Part shown: positions 1 through 7,884 of the stretch, piece after piece
Layout: each line of letters starts with the position of its first letter
How positions within the stretch are numbered: position 1 is the first letter of the stretch
Assembly: GCA_900541585.1 (NCBI GenBank)
Contig: UQKD01000012.1
Location: forward strand, 30,916 to 94,915
Direction: 5' to 3'
Length of the DNA stretch: 64,000 nt
Source: an uncultured Alistipes sp.
GTDB lineage: Bacteria > Bacteroidota > Bacteroidia > Bacteroidales > Rikenellaceae
The notes under the pieces: generated by a model
The model's input: the letters and a program-made list of their open reading frames with translations, nothing else
Databases searched by the model: none
What the model was told of the DNA's origin: nothing
Position numbers and translations under genes: made by a program

Positions 1-1
1 C

Positions 2-1879
2 CAGTCGATCGTCGCCCGCCGCACGCTCCGCGTGCTGGGCGATCCCGAACGGCGGATGAGGCTTTGCGACCAGCGGCTCGGTCTGGCGGCCAAGGCGTTC
101 AAACGCTTCTCGGACCGGGAGCAGGAAGCCAAGACCGATTATTACGCCTGCCGCCGTTCGATCGTCGACAGCGCGGGGAAGGTGTGTCCCGTGGTATTCT
201 ACGTCGACACGGCCTTCGACGCTTCGGCCTATGCCGCCGTCGAGCGGGGGCTTCTTCTGTGGAACGACGCCTTCTCGAAGATCGGCTGCGAGGATGTCGT
301 GCGGGTAGAGCCTTTCCCGGCCGATCCGGCTTTCAACGACAACAGCCTCTATAACAACTGCGTGCGGCGCACGGGAACCTCCAATTCGGAACTCTACACC
401 GCCTCGTGGGTCGATCCGCGCAGCGGCGAAATTCTCGGGACCGACATCTTCGTGCCCTTCAATTTCACGGCCGCCATTCAGAAGGAGCTGCTCCTGACGC
501 TGTCGGCCGCCGATCCCGAAGCGCGCACCACGCAGCCTTCGGCGCGTCAGATCGCCGACGCCCTGACGGTCATGGTGGCCCGCCGTGCGGCCTCGGCCTT
601 CGGCGTGATGCCCAACTACGCCGCCTCGTCGGCCTATCCGACCGACTCGCTGCGCTCGCCGTCGTTTACGCGGAAAAACGGCCTGGCGTCATCGATCACC
701 GACGACGTGTTCTACAACGTCGTCGCGCAGCCGGGCGACAAGGAGCGCGGCGTGAAGCTCGTGGCCGATGCGCTGGGACCTTACGATTATCTGGCAGTCG
801 AGTGGCTCTACAAACCCGTTCCGGGAGCCGTGACGCCGCAGGACGAAGCCCCGGAGCTGCGCCGCCTGCTCGCCTCGAAGGAGGGCGACCCTCGTTTTTT
901 CTTCGCGCAGTACGCCTCGGGGGCTTACGATCCCCGCGTGGGGGCCGGAGACCTGGGCGACGATCTGTTCCGGAGCGTGGCCCTGCAATCGGCCAATCTG
1001 AAATATGTCGCCGAGCACGGCGACGAGTGGCTTTCGGGCCGCGACGGCGACTACAAGTTCCGCGAGGAGCTGCTCACGGACATGGTTCTGCGTGTCAACG
1101 CCCTCGCCTCGCAGCTGATGCGCTACATCGGGGGCGTCTATATGAATCCGGTCTATGAGGGGACGGCCCGGCCCGCCTGTACGGCCGTGCCGCGCGAAGT
1201 GCAGCGGCGTGCCCTGCGCGAGGCGCTCGCCCTGACCGCCGACCTCGGCTGGATCGACCGGCAGGGAGTGTCGAAGAACGTTTACAACCGTGTGCAGGCG
1301 TGCGAATACCTCCAGCGCCGGACCGCACGCACGCTTCTTGAAAAACTCGGAACGCTGGACCTCGCGGCTTCGAAGGCCGACGATCCCTACACGGCCGACC
1401 GCATGGCGAAGGACCTCGTGGCGTGGTTCGAGGAGCGGATCCGTTCGCGCGAACCGCTGACGGAACATGCCCGCAACCTGCAACAGTCGCTGCTCAAGTC
1501 GACCGTTGCCGCGGCCAACGTCAAAGATAAGGCTTCGTCGGGTTCGGGAAGCGCCTTTGCGCTGTCCGACGGGGGCGGTTCGCTGTCCGACGGAGGCGAT
1601 TTGTTTGCGGCGGCTGATGCCGGGGCGCTTCCGGACGTGTCGGCGGAGCCGCGGACCGACGATTTCACGCCGCTGGGCGCCGGTGACGTGCAGGGTGCCG
1701 CCTACGGCTACCGGACGCCGCGTGTGATTCCCGCCTTCCGGGAGCATCTGTTCTACGGACTGCTGCTCGACATGAAGGCGATGTACCGGCGGGGAGCAGT
1801 GTCGGCTCCCCGGACCGACACGCGCAGTTTCTGCCGTTACATGGCCGACCGGATCGACCGGGAACTGGCCGTCGAATAA
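2..1879 (+). CDS. DUF5117/DUF4953-type zinc metalloprotease homologue, 5' truncated, active site lost
   Basis: The frame is open from the first bases of the window, so the N-terminus lies outside it; about 625 residues are visible. The region matches the large secreted 'zinc-dependent metalloprotease' family of Bacteroidota: a segment reading PVVFYVDTAFD, then SWVDPRSGEI, PTDSLRSPSF and NYVAQPGD-like NVVAQPGDK, then YLAVEWLYKPVPGA. In that family HExxHxxGxxH(N) sits just before the PTDSLRSPSF block. Here the same place (581-616) reads RRAASAFGVMPN: the first His is Arg, the Glu is Arg, the second His is Ser and the third His is Pro, while the Gly and the final Asn remain. The fold is probably retained without zinc chemistry, so this is likely a pseudoenzyme. 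The C-terminus around 1530-1660 is a low-complexity Ser/Gly/Asp stretch. Family assignment is from memory of conserved blocks, not a search. Confidence 0.8.
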   Translation, partial: QSIVARRTLRVLGDPERRMRLCDQRLGLAAKAFKRFSDREQEAKTDYYACRRSIVDSAGKVCPVVFYVDTAFDASAYAAVERGLLLWNDAFSKIGCEDVVRVEPFPADPAFNDNSLYNNCVRRTGTSNSELYTASWVDPRSGEILGTDIFVPFNFTAAIQKELLLTLSAADPEARTTQPSARQIADALTVMVARRAASAFGVMPNYAASSAYPTDSLRSPSFTRKNGLASSITDDVFYNVVAQPGDKERGVKLVADALGPYDYLAVEWLYKPVPGAVTPQDEAPELRRLLASKEGDPRFFFAQYASGAYDPRVGAGDLGDDLFRSVALQSANLKYVAEHGDEWLSGRDGDYKFREELLTDMVLRVNALASQLMRYIGGVYMNPVYEGTARPACTAVPREVQRRALREALALTADLGWIDRQGVSKNVYNRVQACEYLQRRTARTLLEKLGTLDLAASKADDPYTADRMAKDLVAWFEERIRSREPLTEHARNLQQSLLKSTVAAANVKDKASSGSGSAFALSDGGGSLSDGGDLFAAADAGALPDVSAEPRTDDFTPLGAGDVQGAAYGYRTPRVIPAFREHLFYGLLLDMKAMYRRGAVSAPRTDTRSFCRYMADRIDRELAVE

Positions 1880-1890
1880 CGCTGACGGAA

Positions 1891-1927
1891 AAGCGGGCTG
1901 TAACTTTCGGTTACAGCCCGCTTTTTT
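1891..1927. terminator. Bidirectional rho-independent terminator
   Basis: An inverted repeat, AAGCGGGCTGTAAC / GTTACAGCCCGCTT around a short TTTCG-like loop, is followed by a T-run on the plus strand and preceded by A residues, giving a T-run on the minus strand. It lies between two convergent genes that end at 1879 and 1940. Confidence 0.85.
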
Positions 1928-1939
1928 GTGCCCGGGGGA

Positions 1940-3196
1940 TCAGCGCGTTTGGTCGAGGATGACGGTCTGTCCGGTGAGGCGGCTCCGCTCGGCCTCGAAG
2001 CAGATGCGGTGGCTTTCGACCGAGTTGGCGATCGACGTCCGGAAACGGTGCTCCCGGCGGCTGAGCGTGTCGACGAAATCCTCGACCAGGTTGAGGTCCG
2101 CACCGGCATGGAACGGCTTGCCGAGGATGCCCGAGAAATCGTAGACCTGTTCTTCTCCGCCGCGGAACCGGCGTACGCGCAGCGTGCGTTCGTCGCCGTC
2201 GATTTCGCCGTGGGTCAGCCGGATGTGGGTTTCACGCTGGTCGCCGAGCGTGAAGGCGTCCATCGAGAACGAGATCGTGACGTCGTTTTCCAGCTCCATC
2301 GAGACGATCTGGTGGTCCACCACGTCGTTGTCGCAGCGGAACACGCACCGTCCGTAGTCGCCCGTGCGCAGCTGGCGGAGGATGACCTCGTCGAGTGTTG
2401 AGCCTTCGGGGACGTCGAAATTCGAAATCCAGTCGCGGCGGTTGTAGTAGAGGTCCACGGCCGAGTAGGGGCACTCCTTTTCCAGCGGGCAGTCGATGCA
2501 CCGGGCCGTGCTTTCGGCCGGGGCGTTCTCCGCACGGAACCAGCGCAGCGACCCGAACGACGAGAGTTTCCGGCAGCGGGCCTCGGTGAGCCACAGCAGG
2601 AAGTCGATGTCGTGGCAGCATTTCGAAATCAGCATCGGATTGGTGATCTCCTCGCGGCGCCACATCCCGCGGACGAATCCGTGCGTCGTGCGGTCCAGCC
2701 CCACGGCGGCGAGGTGGCTGATCGAGATGATCCGGCCCAGCTGGCCCGAGTCGACGATCTCCTTGATCTTGATGAAGTAGGGGTGGTATCGCAGGACGTG
2801 GCACACGCCGACGATGACCCCTTTGCGCCGGGCCGCTTCGGCGATACGGCAGCATTCGGGCAGCGACTGGGCGATCGGCTTTTCGAGCAGGACGTTGTAA
2901 CCCGCCTCGATGGCCTTCATGCAGGGTTCGAAGTGCATGTTCTCGGGCGTGCCGATCAGGATGGCGTCGGCCGGAACGGGGTTTTCGAAAAAGCGTTCGT
3001 AGTCGGCGAAGCACTGTTCGGGCGTCAGCCCGAATTTCGCGGCGACGGCGTGGCGGCGGATGTCGTTGCGTTCGGCGACGCCGACCAGTTTCAGCCGGCC
3101 GGGGTTCCGGACCGCGTATTCCAGGTATTTGTTGGTACGGTTGCCCGCCCCGATGGCTACGATCGTGATGGGCTTCGCTTCGCTCGTTCGCTCCAT
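1940..3196 (-). CDS. Gfo/Idh/MocA family oxidoreductase, cytoplasmic
   Basis: A 418-residue protein with an N-terminal Rossmann fold: beta strand ITIVAIGAGNRTN from residue 10 and the family's EKP motif (L-E-K-P, residues 104-107). The catalytic-domain histidine is in H-D-I-D-F at 195-199. A Cys cluster (C233, C236, C242; CxxCx5C) is typical of one Gfo/Idh/MocA subgroup and may bind metal. There is no signal peptide, so it should act in the cytoplasm as an NAD(P)-dependent sugar or sugar-alcohol dehydrogenase; the substrate cannot be read from the sequence. It starts 7 bp after tatC ends and is probably cotranscribed with tatAC, which is notable because a Tat-exported member of the same superfamily lies 5 kb away. 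Confidence 0.88.
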   Translation of the reverse strand: MERTSEAKPITIVAIGAGNRTNKYLEYAVRNPGRLKLVGVAERNDIRRHAVAAKFGLTPEQCFADYERFFENPVPADAILIGTPENMHFEPCMKAIEAGYNVLLEKPIAQSLPECCRIAEAARRKGVIVGVCHVLRYHPYFIKIKEIVDSGQLGRIISISHLAAVGLDRTTHGFVRGMWRREEITNPMLISKCCHDIDFLLWLTEARCRKLSSFGSLRWFRAENAPAESTARCIDCPLEKECPYSAVDLYYNRRDWISNFDVPEGSTLDEVILRQLRTGDYGRCVFRCDNDVVDHQIVSMELENDVTISFSMDAFTLGDQRETHIRLTHGEIDGDERTLRVRRFRGGEEQVYDFSGILGKPFHAGADLNLVEDFVDTLSRREHRFRTSIANSVESHRICFEAERSRLTGQTVILDQTR

Positions 3197-3203
3197 GGCT
3201 CTC

Positions 3204-4094
3204 CTATTCCGCGGTTTCCGGTGTTTGTTCCTCCTCGCGGGCGTGTTTGCGCTCGGTCCGCTCCGCGAGTTTGATGCTCAATTCATACAGCCCGTAGAGG
3301 GGCAGGATTACCAGTATGAGGCTGAAGATGTCGGGCGGGGTGATGATCGCCGCGACGACGAGCAGGATGACCAGCGCGTGCCGGCGGTATTTGCGCAGAA
3401 ATCCGGCCGAAACCAGCCCCATGCGGGTCAGGAAGTAGATCAGCAGCGGCAGTTCGAACATGAAGGCGCAGGCTATCGAGACGATGATGACGGTGGTCAG
3501 ATAGTCGCTGATGTCGAACATGTTGGTGATGAACTCGCTGGCCTGGTAGTTGGCGAAGAAGTTGATCGACAGCGGCGCCATGACGAAATAGCCGAACAGC
3601 AGCCCTCCGAAGAAACACAGCGAAACCCAGAATACGAACAGGTGGGTTCCCTGGATCTCCTTCGGCGTGAGTGCCGGGCGCACGAAACGCCAGAACTCCC
3701 ACAGCGTGTAGGGCATGGCCATTGCAAGTCCCGTCAGGAGGGAGATCTTCATGTGGAGATTGAACTGCCCCGACAGCGAGGTGTTGATGATCGAGAAACG
3801 GTCGTTGGCGATGCGGAAGGTCGCCGGATCGGCGTCGAGCGACGTGCCGAGCACGCCGTTGATCCATTCGGCGATATGCGCCCACTGGGTGCCCACCCAT
3901 GTCAGCATGCGGTTGGTGGGGAAGTCCGGGCTTTGCGGCCCGAACAGCACCGTGTCGATAATGAAACTCTTACAGAAGAAGGCCACCAGTCCGATGACTC
4001 CGATCGCCATCACACCCCGCACCAGATGAGGGCGCAGGGCGTCGATGTGCTCGAAAAAAGTCATCTCCGACGGCTCCGGATCCTTTTTTTTCAT
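3204..4094 (-). CDS. tatC: Twin-arginine translocase subunit TatC
   Basis: A 296-residue multi-spanning membrane protein. The N-terminal M-T-F-F-E-H-I-D-A-L-R-P-H-L-V-R segment is the conserved cytoplasmic TatC signature, and about six hydrophobic helices follow (LVRGVMAIGVIGL..., MKISLLTGLAMAMPYTLWEFWRF, LFVFWVSLCFFGGLLFGYF and others), with a charged C-terminal tail. TatC with TatA/E exports folded, often cofactor-loaded proteins bearing twin-arginine signals. It is 33 bp downstream of tatA, and a cytoplasmic oxidoreductase follows. The nearest visible Tat cargo is the oxidoreductase at 7885-9165. Confidence 0.95.
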   Translation of the reverse strand: MKKKDPEPSEMTFFEHIDALRPHLVRGVMAIGVIGLVAFFCKSFIIDTVLFGPQSPDFPTNRMLTWVGTQWAHIAEWINGVLGTSLDADPATFRIANDRFSIINTSLSGQFNLHMKISLLTGLAMAMPYTLWEFWRFVRPALTPKEIQGTHLFVFWVSLCFFGGLLFGYFVMAPLSINFFANYQASEFITNMFDISDYLTTVIIVSIACAFMFELPLLIYFLTRMGLVSAGFLRKYRRHALVILLVVAAIITPPDIFSLILVILPLYGLYELSIKLAERTERKHAREEEQTPETAE

Positions 4095-4127
4095 GTTCAG
4101 TTGTTTGCCGCAGCGGAGCAGGGGTGA

Positions 4128-4343
4128 TTATTCGGTCTTTTCGGAGTCTGATTTGTCTCCGGGCTTGTCTCCGGGCTTGTTGTCTTCGGCCGTATAGTCT
4201 TTGTTGACGGCATCCTTGAATTCTTTGACGCCGCGGCCCAGTCCGCGCATCAGTTCGGGAATTTTTTTACCTCCGAAGAGCAGGATGACTACCAATACGA
4301 TTACGATGATCTGTCCGTAACCGATTGCGCAAGGGATGAACAT
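4128..4343 (-). CDS. tatA: Sec-independent translocase subunit TatA/TatE
   Basis: A 71-residue protein with one N-terminal membrane helix (QIIVIVLVVILLFGGKKIPEL), the Phe-Gly hinge, then the amphipathic helix MRGLGRGVKEFKDAV and a charged, repetitive PGDKPGDKSD tail. This is the standard TatA/E plan. It is the first gene of a minus-strand operon with tatC and a Gfo/Idh/MocA oxidoreductase. No separate TatB is visible, which is usual for Bacteroidota. Confidence 0.95.
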   Translation of the reverse strand: MFIPCAIGYGQIIVIVLVVILLFGGKKIPELMRGLGRGVKEFKDAVNKDYTAEDNKPGDKPGDKSDSEKTE

Positions 4344-4411
4344 AGTTTTTTCTTTTAGGTTTCTTACTCGGAACTCGGTGGCGCGAAGGCTGCGCTCCGG
4401 TCTATTCTCCG

Positions 4412-4419
4412 CAAATATA
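4412..4419 (-). promoter_or_regulatory. TAnnTTTG promoter element for the tat operon
   Basis: The minus strand reads TATATTTG, an exact match to the Bacteroidota -7 consensus, about 70 bp before tatA. I found no clear TTTG at the usual 19-21 bp upstream distance. Confidence 0.5.
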
Positions 4420-4451
4420 ACACTATTTTTGCGATTCGCCGCACTCGCGGC

Positions 4452-4485
4452 CCAAGAAAACCCGCCCGAATATCGGGCGGGTTCG
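4452..4485 (-). terminator. Rho-independent terminator of the DUF1080/oxidoreductase operon
   Basis: A hairpin with arms AACCCGCCCGA / TCGGGCGGGTT (4459-4483) is followed on the minus strand by TTTTCTTGG. It lies just after the stop of the HEAT-DUF1080 gene at 4504. Confidence 0.75.
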
Positions 4486-4503
4486 CTTTCGGTCGCAGGG
4501 GGA

Positions 4504-7500
4504 CTATTTTTTTGCTTTCTCCGCGGTCAGTTCCTTGATTCGGATGTTGCGGAACTTGATGCCTGCTCCGTGTCCGAGCAGTCCGATGTGTCCCGAGGGG
4601 TTGAAGAGTCCGGGGTGGTTCTTGTGGTCCACGGTGTATGGGTTGTTTTTGCCGCCGTCGGGGGCCACGTTGTGTCCCTGGCAGGCCTGGCGGATGTCTC
4701 CGTCGAGAATCACTTCACCGTTCACCGTGACGGTGATGCGGTCTCCCACGGCGCGGATCTCCTCGACGTTCCATGTTCCCAGGGGCGGGAATTTCACGCG
4801 TTTGGCCGGGATGATTCCGTAGACGGATCCGTGCTGCTGGTAGACGCGCAGGTTTTTGTAGATCGGGGCGTCGTGGTCGAGCACCTGGATCTCCATGCCG
4901 TGGTAGGCTGCGTCGACGCCCATCGGCGTTCGGATGCCGATTCCGTTGTTGACGCCCTCGCGGTCGAACGCGAATTCGAATCGCAGGACGAAATCTCCGT
5001 ACTCCTTCTTGGTGTAGAGGTTGCCCGAGCCGCCGTACTGCGCCGTGACGTAGATCGTGCCGTCCACGGGGACGTAGTTGGTGGTGTTTCCGGTCCACTT
5101 GTGCATCGACATGCCGTCGAACAGCACCTCGAAGCCTTCGTGTGCCTCCTCCTCCGAGAGTTCGAAGCGCGGCGTGGCGGGCAGTTCACGGACATACATT
5201 TCGCGGACGCTTACGGGCGCCTTGCCTGCGATGAGCAGGAGCTGTCCCTGGGCGTAGGCCGGGATCTCCCTGTTGCAGGCGTTTTCGAGGATGACGTTTT
5301 CCGCGGTCGTGATGCCGTTGAGGAGGACCGTCACACGGTCGCTGACGACCTTCACCTGCATCGTATTCCACTCCCGGGGGCTGTTCGCGGCTGCTTTGGG
5401 CGAGGTGTTGTCGTGGAGCCTGTTGCCCGTCAGGGCTCCGGAGTTCTTGCCGCCGAGGGCGATCTGCGGAATCGAGCGGACGCCCAGCCCGGCCTCTGCT
5501 TCGGTCTTCCATTCGAGGATCAGTTCGAAATTTTCGTAATTCTTCGCCGAGCCTATCACGCCGGCGTCAGCCGCTCCGGTCAGGACGCCGCCGGTGGCGG
5601 TCCAGTTCTTCGCCATGGCCGCGTCGGCCTCCTGCTGCGCTTTCGCCAGCGCCTTGGCCTTCATTGCCTTACGGGTCTCGGGATCGCCGACCACGGCCTT
5701 CCAGCCGTCCGGTTCGAGCGATACCGGGGCATATCCCCCGGCGGGGAGTTTGGCCATCAGGCCCTTGATCTCGTCGACGGCGTAACCGGCGTCGGCGTCG
5801 GATTTGGCCAGCCCGGCATATACCTGCAGGGCCTTTTTCAGTGCTGCGGCAACCGTCTCGCCGCCCAGCGCGGGGTTCTTCGCGGCGACGGTCTTCACGA
5901 CCAGCGCCGCCGTTTCGGCCGTCGCGGGGGTATCCATGTAGTTCACGGCGAACGTCAGCGCCGGGAATACCGGGGTTTTGGAGAGGGCTTTGAGCAGTTT
6001 GTTCTGCACCTTGGCCGCGGGTGCGGCCTCCAGGCCCCGGCGGTAGAGCTGGTATTTGCGCATCGGCGTATTGCGCGACTTGGTGACGAAATCCGCGTAG
6101 CGCGATATTGCGGCGTCGGTCCATGCGGGGTTCTCCCCGGCGAGCTGGTAGAGCACTTCGATCATCGAGGGGTTCTCCACCGTGAGCAGGGCTGCGAATG
6201 CGGCCTTCCGGTCGTCGGCTTTCAGCAGCGCCTGGATGGCGTCGTCGGTCGCCGCCTGCGCCAGCAGGGGGTAATACCGGGCTTTTTGGGGCGCTGCGGC
6301 CATCTGCCCTGCCACCATCTTGTACTGCATGTCGGGAGCCTCCTTGGCCAGGGCGTTTTTCAATCCGGCCTGCAGGGCCTTCACGTCATTTTCCTGCGCC
6401 TTGTTCAGCAGGCCGCACAGACGGTTGAAGTCTGCGGGGGTCGTGACGCCGGCCAGCGCGTCGTAGGCTGCCGTGCGCACCTCCCTGTCAGGGGAGTTCA
6501 GCAGGGCGAACACCTTGCCGGCGGCGGAGGTGATGCGCCGTTTGGCGACGAGCTTCAGGGCGTTGGCCTGCGTGGCGGGATCTCCGTCGAGTGCCGCTAC
6601 GAACGCGGCGTTGGGCTTTCCGTTGAATGCCGCGAGGGCCGCCGCCGCCTCTTTGGCGTGTGCGCCTGGTAGCTGTGCGACGAGCGCGTTCAGTGCCTCC
6701 TGCCCGCCGATCTTTCCGGCGGCGCGGATGGCTGCCAGAGCCAGTTCTTCGTCGGGCGAGGAGATGGCTGCAATCACGGCGTTGGCCTGCGATGCGGCAT
6801 GACGTGTGCCCAGCCAGCTCACGACGTCGGTTTTCGCGGCGTCGGAGAGCGACGGCATCTTCTTCACGATGGCGGCGTAAAGGGCGTCGTCGGCGAAATC
6901 GCCGGCGAAGTCGAGCGCAGCGCAGCGGTATTCGCGGTCGGCGTCTTTCAGCGCTGCGAGTACCTCCGAGGTCTGTTTTCTGACATCCGAACGCAGTACG
7001 ATCCCCAGCCCTGCGGCCCGGACGTTCTGCGGCATTGAGGTTTTCTGCAACGCCTTGGCTGCTGCGAGGGCCTTGCTGTTGCCCGCGGCGGCGAGGCGTG
7101 CGATCAGGGCGATGTAGGCGCCCGTGGCGTCCGTCTTCGTGAAGGCGTAGCCGTCGGCCTTGGCGGCTGCGGCGAGCGGCGCGATCGAGGCGGCTGTGCC
7201 GCACTTGGCCAGTGCGTTATAAACGGCCTCTTTGGCCGGCGTGCCGGCCGCGGGGTCGGCGGCCCATTCGAGCAGTGCGGGTTCGGCTGCCGCGAGGCCC
7301 TTTTCCGCTGCGGCATAGGCCAGCAGGGCGTTCGGGGCCGGGCTTGCGTCGATCAGCGCGAGGATCGCTTCGTCGGTTCCGGGCGTGGAGATCAGTCCGC
7401 GCACGGCGTAGTCGGCGAGGTACTTGTCCCCGGCGTATTTCACGAATACGGGTGCTTCCTGCGCCGTTGCGCACAGCTGGAGCAGCGAGAGCAGGAAGGC

Positions 7501-7860
7501 CTGGTTGGGTTTGTCCGTGCAGGCGGCGACGGCGTCCGTCAGTCCGGCGCGCACCTCCCGGGCAAGCTCCCCGCGGCCTTCGGCCGAGATGTAGCTCACC
7601 ACGCCGTTCAGGGCGTATTCCACGGGAGCGTTCTTGCCTTCGGCGGCAGGCACGAGCATGCCGGCCATCATCCGGATTCCGTCGGCTCCGGTCGCCGCGA
7701 GTTCCTGCATCAGGCTGTCGAACGCCTTGGGCGTCCGGGCCGGGAGTTGGGCCAGGGCGTCCGCCACGATCGTCTCGGCGGTGCGCTGGCGCGCGTCCTG
7801 CGCCCCTGCTGCGAAGGGCATCAGGGCGGCGAGGAGTATGGTGATAAAGATCTTCTTCAT
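4504..7860 (-). CDS. Secreted HEAT-repeat protein with C-terminal DUF1080 (3-keto-glycoside hydrolase family) domain
   Basis: A 1118-residue protein with a Sec signal peptide (MKKIFITILLAALMPFAAGAQ). Residues about 30-700 are Ala-rich paired helices of HEAT type (for example DREVRTAAYDALAGV, ELALAAIRAAGKIGG). A degenerate DUF1080-like jelly-roll follows at about 740-890, then a full DUF1080 domain from about 905 to the end, with GFEVLFDGMSMHKWTGN, NNGIGIRTP, MEIQVLDHDA and GHIGLLGHG. DUF1080 (PF06439) members cleave or hydrate 3-keto-glycosides made by Gfo/Idh/MocA oxidoreductases. It is the last gene of a three-gene operon, 24 bp after the oxidoreductase. The helical solenoid may scaffold partners or substrate; that is inference. 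Confidence 0.85.
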   Translation of the reverse strand: MKKIFITILLAALMPFAAGAQDARQRTAETIVADALAQLPARTPKAFDSLMQELAATGADGIRMMAGMLVPAAEGKNAPVEYALNGVVSYISAEGRGELAREVRAGLTDAVAACTDKPNQAFLLSLLQLCATAQEAPVFVKYAGDKYLADYAVRGLISTPGTDEAILALIDASPAPNALLAYAAAEKGLAAAEPALLEWAADPAAGTPAKEAVYNALAKCGTAASIAPLAAAAKADGYAFTKTDATGAYIALIARLAAAGNSKALAAAKALQKTSMPQNVRAAGLGIVLRSDVRKQTSEVLAALKDADREYRCAALDFAGDFADDALYAAIVKKMPSLSDAAKTDVVSWLGTRHAASQANAVIAAISSPDEELALAAIRAAGKIGGQEALNALVAQLPGAHAKEAAAALAAFNGKPNAAFVAALDGDPATQANALKLVAKRRITSAAGKVFALLNSPDREVRTAAYDALAGVTTPADFNRLCGLLNKAQENDVKALQAGLKNALAKEAPDMQYKMVAGQMAAAPQKARYYPLLAQAATDDAIQALLKADDRKAAFAALLTVENPSMIEVLYQLAGENPAWTDAAISRYADFVTKSRNTPMRKYQLYRRGLEAAPAAKVQNKLLKALSKTPVFPALTFAVNYMDTPATAETAALVVKTVAAKNPALGGETVAAALKKALQVYAGLAKSDADAGYAVDEIKGLMAKLPAGGYAPVSLEPDGWKAVVGDPETRKAMKAKALAKAQQEADAAMAKNWTATGGVLTGAADAGVIGSAKNYENFELILEWKTEAEAGLGVRSIPQIALGGKNSGALTGNRLHDNTSPKAAANSPREWNTMQVKVVSDRVTVLLNGITTAENVILENACNREIPAYAQGQLLLIAGKAPVSVREMYVRELPATPRFELSEEEAHEGFEVLFDGMSMHKWTGNTTNYVPVDGTIYVTAQYGGSGNLYTKKEYGDFVLRFEFAFDREGVNNGIGIRTPMGVDAAYHGMEIQVLDHDAPIYKNLRVYQQHGSVYGIIPAKRVKFPPLGTWNVEEIRAVGDRITVTVNGEVILDGDIRQACQGHNVAPDGGKNNPYTVDHKNHPGLFNPSGHIGLLGHGAGIKFRNIRIKELTAEKAKK

Positions 7861-7884
7861 GTTTTTTTCAGGTTTTGGACGTTA

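Noticed and set aside
4336..6672. Long open frame (778 codons) on the plus strand
   Set aside because: It lies antisense to the HEAT-DUF1080 gene and tatA upstream region. Its translation has no signal, motif or family character and reflects GC-rich codon bias.
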